Both the position numbers and the translations under genes were made by a program. The notes under the pieces are model-generated. The model was not told the DNA's origin. It did no database searches and saw nothing but the letters and a program-made list of their open reading frames with translations. A stretch of DNA of 64,000 nt from Symsagittifera roscoffensis (Eukaryota; Xenacoelomorpha; Acoela; Convolutidae). Positions 43,685 to 57,060 of the stretch are shown here, in pieces (the first letter of the stretch is position 1; every line of letters starts with the position of its first letter). Location of the stretch: the NCBI RefSeq assembly GCF_963678635.1, contig NC_087063.1, positions 64,649,290 through 64,713,289 of the forward strand, read 5' to 3'.

Positions 43685-45887
43685 CGTGAGCAAGTGAGAG
43701 GAGCTTATGAAAAGTTTAGACAAACAGATGGTATAATGTAGTCCTAAAAACAAGGTAACCCAATAGTTAATTGAGTTTGATAACGAAACCAGGACTAGCT
43801 CATATTATGCTCACCTCATACCTAAATATGAAATAAGTCAAATTGGCGCAATTAAAACACGATGGTATATTGAGCACACGTGAATAAATAAATCAATAGA
43901 AAAGCAATATGGTACATTATTAGGTTGTCCTAGTTTTACACGTTTTGCTCATCAGCTGAAGCTATCTTCAGGGGGAAGTCATGATGACGACGATGGTTTG
44001 AAATCATTTAGAGTGATTGCATTGCTCTTCGTTCTCTCACTCTTTGTGTGGTTATCGCAATTTGCGGTTATTTGATCTATCAACAAAGTACACACCAGGC
44101 GCGCACCTTTCACGTGTCTTTTCTCAGTAGAGAAGAGCGAACAGAATCGAAATTGATTCGTTGCCTCTTTCTTCTTCTGTTCTGATTCATTGGTAAAACT
44201 AGACCAGTGCTAATTGCGAAACAAAAAATCCTTCTATTGAAAAAGAATAGCCGGCTGTTATACAAATAGCTCAAAATGTACCTACCACAGAAATCCAAAA
44301 AATATATATCAAACTATTTTTTTTTCTATAATTTCTCATTCAAACTTTTCTTTTTCGATGTCGGCTCTTTCGGTTTTTAAAGGGAGGGAATAAAAATAAA
44401 TTTGAAAAATTATTATAAAGTAGCTAAAATTAGGTGAGAAAAATTAGATTGGGAGTAATCAGATATTGATGCTTATTCACAACAGACGCATGTCTAGGAT
44501 TATTAAGAGGAGGAAAGTTTCAAACTGGTTATGGCATAATTAAGTAGATTTTCCGAGCTCAGATTTTATTAGATGTCTCCCCCTATTTGCAAAGGGGGCG
44601 GCAATTCGTTAAAAGTACGAAATTCGTATATGCTTAACTGTTCAACCCTTTCGTTCGTAATAAGGGGATTCGTTACAAGACCATAGAGAGGGGAATAGTT
44701 AACGTAAACAAGATCCCGGACATCTCCTATAACACCCATGAGATACTTTTAGCCAACAATTTTTTTGTACCGCGGTGGAATTTTATGAAACAGAAAGGCC
44801 GTTTTACCTTGAACAAAAAGCGCTCGACTTTGCGATGATGTGGCACGCGTTAGCCCCAAAAGTTGCCTTCCAAAAACTCCCAAAATTATTCAAGCACTAG
44901 ATCTACAGACAAGAATCAAAGTCTGAGTATTTGTGCTTTTCAGACTAATTTAGCACTGAATGTTCTGACTGCTCTTTAACCACCTGATGAAAAAGCTTTT
45001 GATTCAGGCAATTGACAGAAAATCGAAAAAAAATGCACAAATCTGTTTTGTTTACTTTTTCATTTTGTTTTCCGACTTTTGAAAATTTGAATTTTTTTTC
45101 TTTTTCCAAAAATTCATCAAAATTTTTAAAGCAAGCAGTGCTCCATAGACAGTCCATGAAAAGCAATCTGAGCATTCGGGGCTTAACTTGATATAATCAG
45201 TCTTGTTTGTGTTTATCCCAACATGCACTCTACAAATTACAAATGATAAATAATTAGTCTGGTAAAAAAAATCAAGAACAAATTGCTAGCCTCAACACAC
45301 TTTGGAATGAATTAAAGTGCCGCTAACGTGCTGTCAGAAGGCTAGATATTGCGCCTTAATTATCCTAAGATGGCGTAAGCCCTACCTACTGTATGAAAAA
45401 GATCACAGATGAAAAACTTTGTTGATTTGAGCTCAGATCAACAATATTTTTCAGATGATATGAAAAAGTTCTGAAAGAACTTTGAATTTTGTCTGATTTA
45501 AGAATCCACCCAAACCATCGTTTTTTTGAGAGTCGGAACATGAACCTTTGAGCTCATTTTACAAAAACTAATTCTTACAGTTTTCCGCGCAAAAACTAAG
45601 CGACTATTAAACGACACTTTAAGGAAGATCAAGCTGAGCTAGTTTCAAAAACAAAACGAGCAATCGTATCTTAGTCCACAAGTTATATCTATCGTGCAGC
45701 TTTTTCTTAAAATACAGCCCTTTCTTAAAATGCCTTATATTAATTTATCATATAATAGAATATTGCAAAAATCATAATAAACTAAATCTTTTTTGAAAGT
45801 AGTTTTAGAAACAAAATTTTATGAGTAAGAAAAAAGCTTTGAAAATTGCAATATGGAAAAATCTTTTCAAAACTAGAACCTTAACAA
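43685..45887. other. Intergenic region upstream of the ZEB-like gene
   Basis: No supported gene. Low repeat content near 43700-44150 may include regulatory sequence, for example the E-box CAGCTG at about 43955. Short frames at 44110 and 44945 are not supported. Confidence 0.35.
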
Positions 45888-46156
45888 GACAGCTCATATA
45901 TAAGGGCGAAACCTTGAATGTTCTGATTGAACGTAAAGGCCAATTTACAAACTTTTTTAGAGTAATTGTCAAAATAATTGAAAGAAAGGCTTTTTTCCTT
46001 TTTTTTCATTTCATTCCCCAGATGCTATATAGGATAAAAAAAGTCTGTTTAGCGTCTCTTGTTGTTTTGAAAGGTCTAAATTTCTGTCCTCAATTTATTT
46101 TGGAACCCATTTTTTCTCTGCTTATACGTGTTCCAAGAACTCATTAAATCGCGTTT
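45888..46156 (+). repeat. Dispersed repeat R4, copy 1
   Basis: Matches 56180-56437, sharing AAAGGCCAATTTACAA, TTTCATTCCCCAGATGCTA and GTCTGTTTAGCGTCTCTT. The start (GGGCGAAACCTTGAATGTTCTGA) resembles the R2 tail. The 108-codon frame 45821-46147 reads this repeat and is not taken as a gene. Confidence 0.75.
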
Positions 46157-46665
46157 TATTTTTCCCAAGTTGACCAAACTAGCAGTTTCCAAACCACGTA
46201 ACTTTTTGAAAATTGATCACAGGTAAAAACAACTTTGACATTATTTGAAAATTTTCTTTTTAATATGTTTAAAAATTTTTCAAACGAATTTGGTAGTTAT
46301 TCAAACAAATTAAGCACAATTTTACCACAGAATGTTTATCTTTGTGCCCAGAAGTAAGATTTGAATGCTTCTTAGCTTGTAAACAAAAAAAGTAAAATAG
46401 TCTTTCCTTTGTTTTCTGATTTGAGCCGTTTGAGACTATTAGTTTCATGAAAGAAAGAAAAATTGACGGTCTGTCTTTCAAGCCCATTTTTTGTCAGTTT
46501 TCTCTTTTTGTTTCGACAACGAAGTGTGAAGCAACTGACACTTCGGATGTGTTTTTTTTTCCACGCAAAATCAGGTTACAAATCGACTTATTGCGCAAAG
46601 GCAAGAGATATTTTATATGATATCCTTTTCCAATCGCGATTCGATTGATATAAACAAATATTTGT

Positions 46666-47116
46666 TGTTCCGACTTTCGTAACGAAAGTAACGGAATATT
46701 TGTGCTCGGGGTGGGTTTTTTTATTCAGACAAATTTCGATTTTTTAAAAACATTCGAAAGCAATTGTTGTCCTGAGCTTAAATTTGAAAAGATATTTTAA
46801 CTGTGATCATTTTTCTTAAAGTTATGAGGGTTTAAAGATTGCTCCTAACGGGTGAGCGGAGATTTAATCCGTCTGAGAAATCGTTCTAAATTAGTTCAAG
46901 GAAGCTTATATGCCAGAATTGATTTGTTAATAGGAGCAAAATCTGTCACTTTGATTTGAATATGACGTGTGGGGGGATGTTTTCACAAAAATCTCAACTT
47001 TTTTTTAATTTTAAATTTTTATTTCGTTACATTTAAATTTTTTTTGTTATTACTGCTCCATGGACCTTAAAAGGCAGTCGGAACATTCAGGGCTTCGCCC
47101 TGATACGAGCAGTTTT
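46666..47116 (+). mobile_element. MITE-like element, family R2, copy 2
   Basis: Begins TGTTCCGACT, reaches AGTCGGAACA at 47085 and has the tail CAGGGCTTCGCCCTGATACG, whose first part is a perfect short hairpin. It is the same family as 14849 but about 70 bases shorter before the tail. Confidence 0.8.
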
Positions 47117-49675
47117 GTTGTTTTCTAAAAAATCTTAATTGCTTGCTTTTCAGAATTCTTAATCTGCTTTCAGAAAAAATCTTCGATGATTCTTCACTAG
47201 TTGGTTTTCAAATATAATTGCGGTTGAAATATTCTATGCCTGGGCAAAAAAAACGAAGCAATAATACAAGCAGCCGGGCATTCTTCTTGTACTTTGGAAA
47301 TTTCCCCGGCTGAAAACGACAGCAAAATTTAAACTTTCCTGAGTAAAATTCACCAGAGAAAAGTTTTATTTGAAAATATATATTGCATCTCAGTATGAAA
47401 ACAAACCTGAATTCAGTTTCTGATGATAATGAAAAACTCAAAACTGAAATGAAAGAAGAGCTTATTTTATGTGTCATATTGCTCAAAGTTTTGTCGATAT
47501 AAATACAGACTTTTTGTTTAGTTGATCTAGATGATGGGAGATATAGTTAAACTAATGGAAAAAGAAGACGTTTTAGATTGGGATTGAAGTTAGATATAAA
47601 GATTGCAATGCAATGATTGATTCGATTTTAGCTCATCTCTCCTGATCAATTCCAACTCAGCAATTGCGCCAGATGACGGTCGATGATGTGAATCACGTGC
47701 GGCGCCACTAAGAAATCGACCTGATGTTACACCTAGCATCGTATAAACAAAACCACCGCCATCACTATCAGCTCTCTTCCATCATCATCATGATAGAAAA
47801 AAAACTAAATGCTAGTTCTTAATTAGGCATTCTCAATCAAAATGTAAAAGAATGCTCAGTTTTAATTCACAATGGAAAAAAGAGTGCTATCTGTTATTGT
47901 AGTACCCAGGGGCGGATCTAGGATTTTCGTTGCCTTTTGATAGTTGTCCGGCATTCATTTTCAGTCGACCGATGACAAAAGTTTGACTCTGCGCCTTAAT
48001 TTCTTACACCCTTACCTGCCAGCCTATGACCCAAAATCTTCGCTGAAAAATCAATGTAATTATCAGGGGCGAGAAAACAACAAGTTTTAAAAAGGGGAAT
48101 TATTAAAAACAGAAGATTATAGGTTACAACCAGGCTACAAATTATTTCCGTCTAGTTTTTTTTGGTCGAAAAAGCCAAAAAAGTGAAATAGTCTAAAACT
48201 ATAAAACCTACAATGTTTTTTGAATTATCTTTTTCCCTCCTGTGTAAAAAATTCTTTCTCATATTAAGTTGCTGAGGTCGATCCGTTTTTACAAACATCG
48301 ACAATGGGACAACTTTTTACTTCTTTTTTTTCGGTATACGTTGATATTTCCTCACGCGTACTTAAGAGTTAAGATGATGCACAGGAATGAATGTTTATTT
48401 TCATCTTCAGTTTTTTAGATTCACCAACAATTATTTATCAGTTTTAGTTAACAATAAAGTTAAGCGTCAGCAGTGAACAACAAACAATTAAGCACACATG
48501 TGCGGTATAGTTCTCAAGTTAAGACCACTACGAGCCGAAAAATCAATCAACTCCCACAAATGAAACAATTATGAAAAATTAGGAACATTTGAGCTAGTTA
48601 TGAAAACATAACTAAATACACGTATTTTTTTACTAGTTTATCAGCGGTATTAATAAAAAATGAATCGGTGACAAGAATCAATCTGGGAGGTGACAGGCAG
48701 CTAGAAACCAAATCAAAAAACCACGCCACTTATTGAAAAATCTTATCCCTTATGCCAGCGGCATGAATGAATACTTTAAATAAGAATTGAGTGAAAAATA
48801 TAACTGTTTTACTCACTGATTTCAAGTTTACCAACTGGAAACTTCTTTACCACGGAAAAGAATACAAGTATACACAATACACGCAAGAGGTGTATCAAAG
48901 TTCGTAAGATCCGATTTGAAAAAAGTTTATTAGACTTTGATGCTATCAAAAATTTCAATTTCAGCAAATTTGTAGCTTTTCAATATCTCTTTTTATATTA
49001 GCTGATATTGAAATAACTCAATGATGTAGTTGTTTGGATATTTTATGATGAGATTGTGATTATAACGTTAAATGGGAATCAAGAAAAAGTAAGTTAGTAG
49101 ATTAAACTAGTTAGAAGTAGTCCAATAAAACCACCTGTTACTGTTCCCTTTGAGTGCTCCCAACTTGTAAAGGTAACATATGGCTGCTTGTTCAATTCAA
49201 AAGCTTCTCAGAGTTTTCTATATTGCGCTAAATTGCATCACGGCATCGAAAAATGAAAAAAAAAACAAAAAATATGATGGCGGAAACAAGTTACTGGAAA
49301 CGCAGCAAAAGTAAAAAAAAAAACGTGGACAAAAAAAGTGCAGCAAACCAAAGCGAAAAAAGCCGGATGAAATAAGAAACAAATCAGAAAGAGGAAGGCT
49401 TAGAACTATGATTGCAATGACTAAAAGATCTTCAAAAAAGAAACAAAAAAATGGAAATAAAACCCGGTGTTGAGGTATATTTTATATTTGAAAAAATTCT
49501 CTGTTTGATTTCACTTTCCCATCGGCCGATCCGCGATTTTGTAGAGCGGCGAGCGGTAATTTTTTCTAAAAAATTGATGAAAACTTTGACCACATTTTTT
49601 AAAATTGATCAAGTTGATTGAACGAGCTCAGCAAGAACCCTATGAAGATTCAATTTTGGTAAAATTTTTAGCGCC
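47117..49675. other. Intergenic region
   Basis: No supported gene. At 47909 there is an isolated CAGGGGCGGATCTAGGATTT, an R1-type terminus without the body of the element. The remainder is AT-rich. Confidence 0.4.
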
Positions 49676-50066
49676 GCACAGTAGCGGATTTGGGGGGGGG
49701 GACGCTTCCCTTCTCAGGGATTGGACCCCCTGCCGACCCAAAGGGTCCCCTCTTTGTACTATTTTGAGATATCCATTTTTGGCTGACTGACCTTAAAATT
49801 TTTCTGAAGGCGCCCTTGGCGCCAATCTATACTAATTTTGAGGAGGGAACGCGCGCCGAAAAAACCAATTTTTTGGTCGAATTTTTCCAAAAAGTGTCTA
49901 AAAAGTGCCCTTTTTTGGCCTTTTTTCAAAATTTTGCCTGCGGCGCAGAAAATGTGGTCTAATTAGGGTCTTTATAGTGGTTTGAGAGAGCTCAGAAAAT
50001 CAATTTGGTCCGCCTAAAAAAAGTTCGACAAAATTTTCTAAATCCATCCTTGCGCTTTCTCATTCC
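49676..50066 (+). repeat. R1 repeat, copy 4
   Basis: The best-preserved plus-orientation copy, with AGTAGCGGATTTGGGGGG at the left end, GGCGCCAATCTATACTAAT, GCGCGCCG, TTTTTTGGTC, GCCTGCGGCGCAG and GAGAGAGCTCAGAAAATC. The frame at 49605-49790 is its left end. Confidence 0.8.
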
Positions 50067-50354
50067 CAGCGTAGTATATAATGGCACCACGGGTCACGGG
50101 TGGTTTTGGCGTTAGTCAGTTTTCAGCATGCAAGTTTTATAATCATCTTTGTTTTCCCTTAAATTATTCTTTCCGACCATTCCAAAACCGTAAAAAGCCC
50201 TCTAAATGCGTGATGTCATTTAATTATTGTTGGCTAAAAGTGCATTTAGCTAATACAGCTCATTCATTCACTCGAGAAAAAAACATCATACGGGCTGTTC
50301 AAATCTTCAAGGACAACTGCTACCTTGCCTTTGATTTTTAATAACATCGTCTGT
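50067..50354. other. Spacer with an unsupported ORF
   Basis: An 86-codon frame (50081-50341, MAPRVTGGFG start) directly follows the R1 copy. It shows no motif, repeat or splice evidence, so I do not call it a gene. Confidence 0.3.
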
Positions 50355-52280
50355 TGATATTTTCCAGAGGGGAAATGTAACATTTGGAACATAAACCAAC
50401 AAACGAAGATACCCCGTCATCTGGACTTAGTGGACGTCCTCGAACTAGTTTAGTTAATTATTCCTGAAATCGAAGTTAGTTGTTGCTGAAAGATACAATT
50501 ATTACAGTAACAGTTTTCTTGCAATAGCTGAAAGTTAGTTTCACTTGCGTTGCGAGAGCAAATGACTCGTCAAATTGTTAAGTTAGGTCATCTGAAATTG
50601 GTTTGATTTGTCATGTCAAAAAATAAATTGAGCTGCTCTAGCTTTCCTATTTTGTCTGATTCCAAAATTAGGTTTGTTAACATTTCTGTTGAGCAACGGG
50701 CTAAGCAAAATTGCATCTTAAAGAAGGGATAGTTCAACAGTGCCAAGTACAACTGTGTCAAAAAGGTGTACAAAAAAGCCGGAAAAGAAATCAAAATGCC
50801 GAAAACAAAAAATTTAGTTCAAAAGTGCTCAACAATATTTATATTTGACAGCAACGAAAACTGAAAACATTTTCGAACGCTTAAGTTATTGTTCATAAAT
50901 AAAACAAAATTCTTCAATAAATCTCGCGCTTTTATTTGTAGACGCATACAATTTGATCAAAAAAAATTGATTTATTTCACAGACATAGTTAACAAGGCCA
51001 ATTGGAAAACAGTTTATGTAGAAAACTGACTAGAAAAACGAAAAATCGAAGGAAAAATTTTAGAAACTTATAAATTTATAAAAATCTAAATTAACACGAT
51101 TAAAACTAAGCAAAACAAAGCCTGCATGCTCACTTTATTAGATTAATATCAGACCATAAATAAAAAATTTCAAACTATTTTTTTCGACACTGAAAAAGTA
51201 ACTCAAACTAAAAGAGCTTTAAAATGATATCCTACTCCACCTATTCCGATTATAATTTGTGGTACCTGCTTTTGCGAGGAAAAAAAAAGAAAAGCATCAA
51301 CAGAAAAAAAGAAAACAAGAATAGCCGGGAACTGCGCAAGTAGCCCAGAATTATTCCGACCAGTCCTAAAAGTTACAAATTAAAGGAATCTGCGCCAAAA
51401 TAGAACTTGAGCTTTTTTGTCAATCATTGTAAAATATGCAAGTTGGAAAACAATGTTTGAAGACAAATTATTTAAAAAAAATTCAAAAAATTTGAATTTT
51501 TGTTTATAATTTTTCAAAACTTTTTTCCCAAACTTTGAAATTATTGATCCCTAAGATGAAGCTAAAAACTCCAAAAACGAAATTCATTTGAGTTAAACTA
51601 AATTTTCAAGGCAAAAACTAAGCATAAATAAGCTAATATAAGCCTGCTCACTCGCTCGAATGACAAAAAATTTCAAACCGGTTTTTCTCGACACTGGGAA
51701 AAAAAATTTGTGAAGCTCGAAACACGACTAAAGGGCTTCAATATCATGTATCACTCAACCCAGTCCGATGATTATTTATGGTAGCCGATTTTGCGTGGGA
51801 AACAAAAAAAAGGAAACAACTAAAACACACCCGAATACAAAGTTCCTCCCCATTTTCAATGGTCGGAACAAAAAACAAGAACACACCCGAATGCAAAAAA
51901 AATTAAAATTCTAATTCAAATTAAAGTTTTAAGCAAAATCATTGTTTTGATCTTTTCCAGATGGGAATTGTAACATTGATAATCTAAAGGAACAAACGAA
52001 GATATTTCGTCACTTGGTCTTAGTTGACGTCCTCGAAATAGAACAACTGTGTCAAAAAAAGTTTGTCCAAAAAACCTAAAACAAAGATAAAACCAAAACA
52101 AAGAGAAAAAACAAAAAGAGAAATGTAGAAAATAAAACTTTGATTCAAAAATGCCAAAGTTTTTTATACATGTTCACAAGAAAACTGAAAACATTTTTGA
52201 AAGCTTGATTTGTTTTTCAATAAAAAAAAACAATGTTCTATAATAAATCACAGGCTTTGATTTTACACGCATGCAATTGT
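50355..52280. repeat. Interleaved duplicated segments
   Basis: Two segment types each occur twice. Type A is 50355-50960 and 51945-52280 (sharing ACAAACGAAGATA, GACGTCCTCGAA, ACTGTGTCAAAAA, CTGAAAACATTTT). Type B is about 51110-51360 and 51630-51870 (sharing AAGCCTGC, ATTTCAAAC, TCGACACTG and a GGTA-TTTGCG block). The order A-B-B-A with same-strand copies suggests partial units of an old tandem array. Function is unknown. Confidence 0.6.
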
Positions 52281-55200
52281 TCAATGCAAATAATTGCTCT
52301 GTTTTTTTTCTGTTGCTCAGCTGATTTGTCTTCATTATGGAATATTTACGACAACTTTACCATTTTTTCTTGCCATAAATTTTGGATCAAGTCAAAAAGT
52401 TTTAGTGAATGTAACCAACATTTTATTCAAAAAATTGTTCCAGTTTTTACCAATGTTCGCGGTTACAAGTGAAGTTGGCCTACTGTACCAAATTCACGGG
52501 CATAATTAACGGATTTTTTGACACACTCACTTCAGCATAACTCAAAACATCTCTGCAAAAACTTGAAGTTCTAAAACAATTTATCAAAACAGTGACATCC
52601 CAAAAGCAAAACTACGTCTTCTGGTGAGGAAGTGCGAAAGTTTAGGAAAATGTATTGCAAAAATTTGATCTTCAATTTTGAAACTATAAGTTTTTATTTT
52701 TGATTTTTTTTCCTCATTATAGCATCAAACAAAAAACTCTACTGATAAAAAAAAAGTTGTTTTGTTTAGTATTCTCGCTAATACAAATACTTTTGAGACA
52801 GTAAATAATTTTTATCTTATTACGTTTTTACTGTTCACTTGAAAAAATGATCAAATGAATTTCAAAACTTTTGTATTGTCTCGATAATATAGTGAGAAAT
52901 AATTTTGTTTTCGCGTGTGAATTCTTAGCGCATTTTTACTACGTTTAGGTCAGATTGACTTCTCACGATTCCTTCAAACTAACGCAAAAAAATTTTTTTT
53001 TTTTAAACTTTTCAACTATATTTAGTCGTTGAAATGGAAAATCCCATAGAATAATGTACCCAGTAGCTTTTAAAATAAGTTTTTTTTCTCGAGTAGCTTT
53101 TTTTTGTATCTGTGTCAGAAATTTTTGAACAACGTACAGGCTTTTTTGTTGATTTTAAATTGACCGAAAAAAAGCTTCGTTTGAATCAAAATTTATCACT
53201 AATTTAGGTGTTCAATTGAGATATTAGAACAAGCTGCGCTCTCAGTTATAACAGATTGCGTTTTCAAAAACTTTCTTTTACAAAAAGTTTTATCTAAGCT
53301 TTCAAATAGCTTGCAAAATTGCAAAAGTTTCTTGTTCAAAAAGCTACAAAAAAAATAAGAAAAAAATTCAAACTGATTTGCTCATTTTAGGAATGTCATT
53401 TGTATAAAAATTTGCTGAAAGCATTTAAAAAAAATATAATAAATCAGCGGTTTCCTAATTTGCAGCATTTTTAAAATCAAAATCAATAAAACTTTTTAGA
53501 AGAAACGTTTTTTTTTCTGCACCAATCTGATCAAATAAAAACTTTGATCAACAAGCAGAATAAGCACGATTTGTTCCGAAGATAGTGATTCAGGAAAAAC
53601 AATCTGTTTGTTAAATTTAAATTCTGGCCTAAAACTCCTGATTGATTTTTTTGGGAACTTCTGCCAATTAAGGTGAAAAAAGTAAATGTAATAATAGCTA
53701 AACTAAAAATAATCCAAATCAGCTTTAAAATTAAAAAAATTTTGAATTTAGAGAGGAAAAATTTTATATAATAACCGAATCACGGATCAAATAGATCCAA
53801 AACTGAGAAATTAAGGATCCATAAAGTAAAATTTGATGTAAACAAAGCAGCACAACGGATCCCTATAACGGATGGAATGTTCAAGATGCAGTTAAAAATA
53901 ACGGCCAAATTTCGATTACTAAATGAAACAACACTGAATGTCCCTGAATCTTCCGACTGCCCTCTATTGTCGATCCAAGCTGTTTGATAAAGAAATCTTG
54001 TACAAGATTCATAAAAAAAGTTTTTGAAAAAAATTGCCCCACAATTTAAGAAAAAAGCCTGGTAATAGATTTTGCGTGTGACACGGTATTAACAAAATCA
54101 GATTTCATTTCTGTGTTAGATTTGAAAAATTTAATTTTTTTTGCATGCGTCTCAGTAAAACACAATAAGTCGCGTGTTAATTAGCCCTGTTTGATATATA
54201 GACTTCGTTTGAAAAAGTCCAAGTCCCAATTGGAAAAAGTTCAGAACTCAAACCATTATAATTTTGAGAAATTTGATCACAGATTGAGTTTTTTTTACGT
54301 TTGAGCTCAAGGCAAAAATATTTTTCAAGTGCTACAAAAATGGCTTCAAAATTGCCAAATTAAATAGTCGCAAACTGGATGAATAAAAACCACCAAACTG
54401 AATAAAAGCATAAAAAAGCCGCAGTTCTTTCTAGATTATTATGATTCCAAGAGCAAAAAAACTGATCAAATAAAAAGTTTATAGACAAACACGAGAAAAT
54501 TGTTTTGATCCTGCATCTTTTCGTTGGAAGTGAGGGACAAATTTGCAGTCTAAAAAACTGGTTTGGGAAAAACCTACAACAACGGGAGAGAGAACAAAAA
54601 TTGCAACTTTTTGCTTTCAACCAGAAAATGAATAGATTTTTTTAAAATGTTTTTGTCGTGTTTTCTGCATAAAGATGTAGTTTTTGACTCATGCTATTTG
54701 GAAGGATCTTACAAAAAAACTGCTAATGTGGAGACAATATAACTGCTCATGAGGACCCTGAGCATGGATGGAAGATGTTATTTTTCAGCTGGAATAGTTC
54801 TTTTGTTCGGTTAATTCGATCATCAATGCAAACGTTCTCGTAGAAAGTTAACCATGTTTGACGCCGGACCAAGTAAATCTTTGTTTTTTTTCGTCTGTCA
54901 TTTTTTTGCGGTCTAAAGACTAAATGACAATCATCAGCTCGGAACGAACCAATTTTTGACGAAAAACTCAAACTCCTTGTTTTGTTTTTGAGGATGTTTC
55001 CAGAGCTGTGAAACTAGTTATGAATTACTGGCTATTTTACGACTACAAATTAAAACTTCTCGGTATTTGATCCGGTAAGATCTTTGAAATAACTTCATCT
55101 AGCATGTGTCAAACTTTCAATCGTATACTTTTTTTGTTTAAGAGAAAACGACAAAAACCTGAGGAAAAAAACCGTGTATTTGCTCCTTGAAATCAAAAAA

Positions 55201-55572
55201 TTGCAAATTCAAAGTCCCGTAACTGAACTTTGATTTTGAGAAATCATGTCAATTGAACGGCAACAGTTTATATTTTTTCAAAACATCTTGTTGATTCCAT
55301 TTTTGAATAGAAGGAGGAATATGTATGCTTGGGGCAAATTTGTTCGACATATAAACAGATCAAATTTAGAAACTATTTTTTCCTTAGCGCACGCATTTGA
55401 GCCCACGCAAATTGGTCATTTAATACTTTAAGACTTTATCTATGATATTGAGAGCGTAACAGGAAATGTTAACCAACACACAAGATTATTCCGAATTGAA
55501 ATAAGGCAAGCTAATTGTCATGACATTTCCTTATATGACTCAAACTTAAACACTTAATATTTGATATTGAAA
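52281..55572. other. Long gene-poor spacer
   Basis: AT-rich, with short frames on both strands that lack motifs. No repeat match noticed. Confidence 0.35.
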
Positions 55573-55677
55573 GATGTACGAGCAGTCTTGTTCAACATGG
55601 AGTCATTAGTGATTACCTTCGAAACACTTCATATTAGTCAAGGCAGTATCTCAAAAACAAACAAGACTGCTCGTAAC
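55573..55677. repeat. Small inverted-ended element
   Basis: About 105 bases bounded by ACGAGCAGTCTTGTT and its exact 15-base complement. The same terminal word recurs at 56165 and, diverged, at 12951 and 21567. Confidence 0.65.
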
Positions 55678-56164
55678 AGACTGCCTTTTAAGGTTTATGA
55701 AGCAGTAATAACATTAAAAAATTGAAAGAAATAAAAAAAATGAATTTTTTTCTGAAATTTGAAATTTTTTTTTATGAAAATCATCCCCCCACACGCCATA
55801 TAAAGTACAAAAGGATAGATTTCGCTCCTTGTAACAAATCAATTATGGCCAATAAGCTTCTTTCAACCAATTTGGAACGATTTCTAAGACGGATTAACTC
55901 TCCGCTTACGCGTTAATAGCGCGAAATATTTCGCGCGTTAATTGTCCCAAATTGGCCAAAATTACAATCTTTAAACCCCCGTAACTTGACAAAAAATGAT
56001 CACAGGTGAAATATCTTTTCAAATTTTAGCTCAGGACAAGAATAGTTTTTCAATGATAAAAAAATCCGTCCAAAATGGCCAGTTAAAAAGTCGAAATTTG
56101 TCTAAAGAAAAAAAAACCCACCCCGAGCACAAATATTCCGTTACTTTCGTATCGAAAGTCGGAA
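55675..56164 (-). mobile_element. MITE-like element, family R2, copy 3
   Basis: Reverse-orientation copy containing CATCCCCCCACACGCCA and CCCACCCCGAGCACAAATA, ending ATCGAAAGTCGGAA. It is flanked on both sides by the same-direction word AACAAGACTGCTCGT (55660 and 56165). The frame at 55996-56199 is this element. Confidence 0.8.
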
Positions 56165-56179
56165 AACAAGACTGCTCGT

Positions 56180-56437
56180 ATATAAAATCGAGACTCTGAA
56201 TGTGCTGACTGAATATAAAGGCCAATTTACAAGCAGTTTTGGCTGAGCAATTGTCAAAATAATTGAAAGAAAGGATTTTTTAATTCTTTTCATTTCATTC
56301 CCCAGATGCTACGTAGGATAAAAAAGTCTGTTTAGCGTCTCTTATTGTTTTGAAAGGTCTAAATTTCTGTCCTCAATTTTTTTTTGGAACTCAGTTTTTC
56401 TCTGTTTCCACGACTTATAAGAACTCATTAAATCACG
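56180..56437 (+). repeat. Dispersed repeat R4, copy 2
   Basis: Matches 45888-46156 in the same orientation. It directly follows an R2 end word, so R2 and R4 may be parts of a larger composite element. Confidence 0.7.
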
Positions 56438-56466
56438 TGTTATTTTTTTCAATAGCTTTACAATAG

Positions 56467-56590
56467 CTTTCGAATGATATTAAAAAATTCCGTCAAAAGT
56501 GGCTAGTTAAAAAGTCGAAATTTGTCTGAAGAAAAAAAAACCACCCCGAGCACAAATATTTCGTTACTTTCGTATCGAAAGTCGGAACAA
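56467..56590 (-). repeat. R2 end fragment
   Basis: A third, truncated minus-strand R2 end (CACCCCGAGCACAAATATT, then TATCGAAAGTCGGAACA). Confidence 0.75.
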
Positions 56591-56626
56591 TTGTTGGTGT
56601 TGCAATTTTATATAAAGTTTCGTTCA

Positions 56627-57060
56627 ATGGACCAAGAAACTGCAGCATATTTTGCGCTCGCTTCTCAGTTAAGTATATCTGGAGTACCAGTGGACTTAGT
56701 CAGTCCAACTGTCTTTGTAGCTGAAACTTCTAATGATAGGGTTTCTATGCAAAAAAAAAACAAAAAAAAATCTTTTTTTTTATGTAAGGTTTGAAAGTTC
56801 AGTACCAATGGAAGAGAATGCCTGAAGAGATGCTAAGATTGCATGAAGAGATTACTAAGAGATTGAATTGGTGCCTTATCTTTATTGATAACAAGAAGTT
56901 TTAGTTTTTTTGATATAAAATGTCACAAGGCAATGTATTGACGAAATATTTCTTACCTTGTGCCAAAAATGTCAACCAATACTTTCCGATTTATATTACC
57001 AAGCTCGACAATTTAGCTGAAGTTTTCTCTTATGGATGGAAAGTAGACTTAATACGATGA
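56627..57060 (+). other. Coding-like fragments of unknown gene or element
   Basis: Three consecutive open pieces look protein-like. From ATG 56627 about 42 codons (MDQETAAYFALASQLSISG and on) run to a poly-A stretch. 56803-56904 (YQWKRMPEEMLRLHEEITKR and on) follows an AGTTCAG acceptor-like site. 56920-57060 is a 46-codon ORF from MSQGNVLTKYFLPC. They may be exons, a frameshifted relic or element coding. No family was recognised, and intron boundaries are not convincing. Confidence 0.3.

Noticed and set aside
45821-46147. 108-codon ORF
   Set aside because: Lies in dispersed repeat R4, and the copy at 56180 does not keep the frame.
50081-50341. 86-codon ORF beginning MAPRVTGG
   Set aside because: No motif, no splice context, adjacent to a repeat; length is unremarkable.
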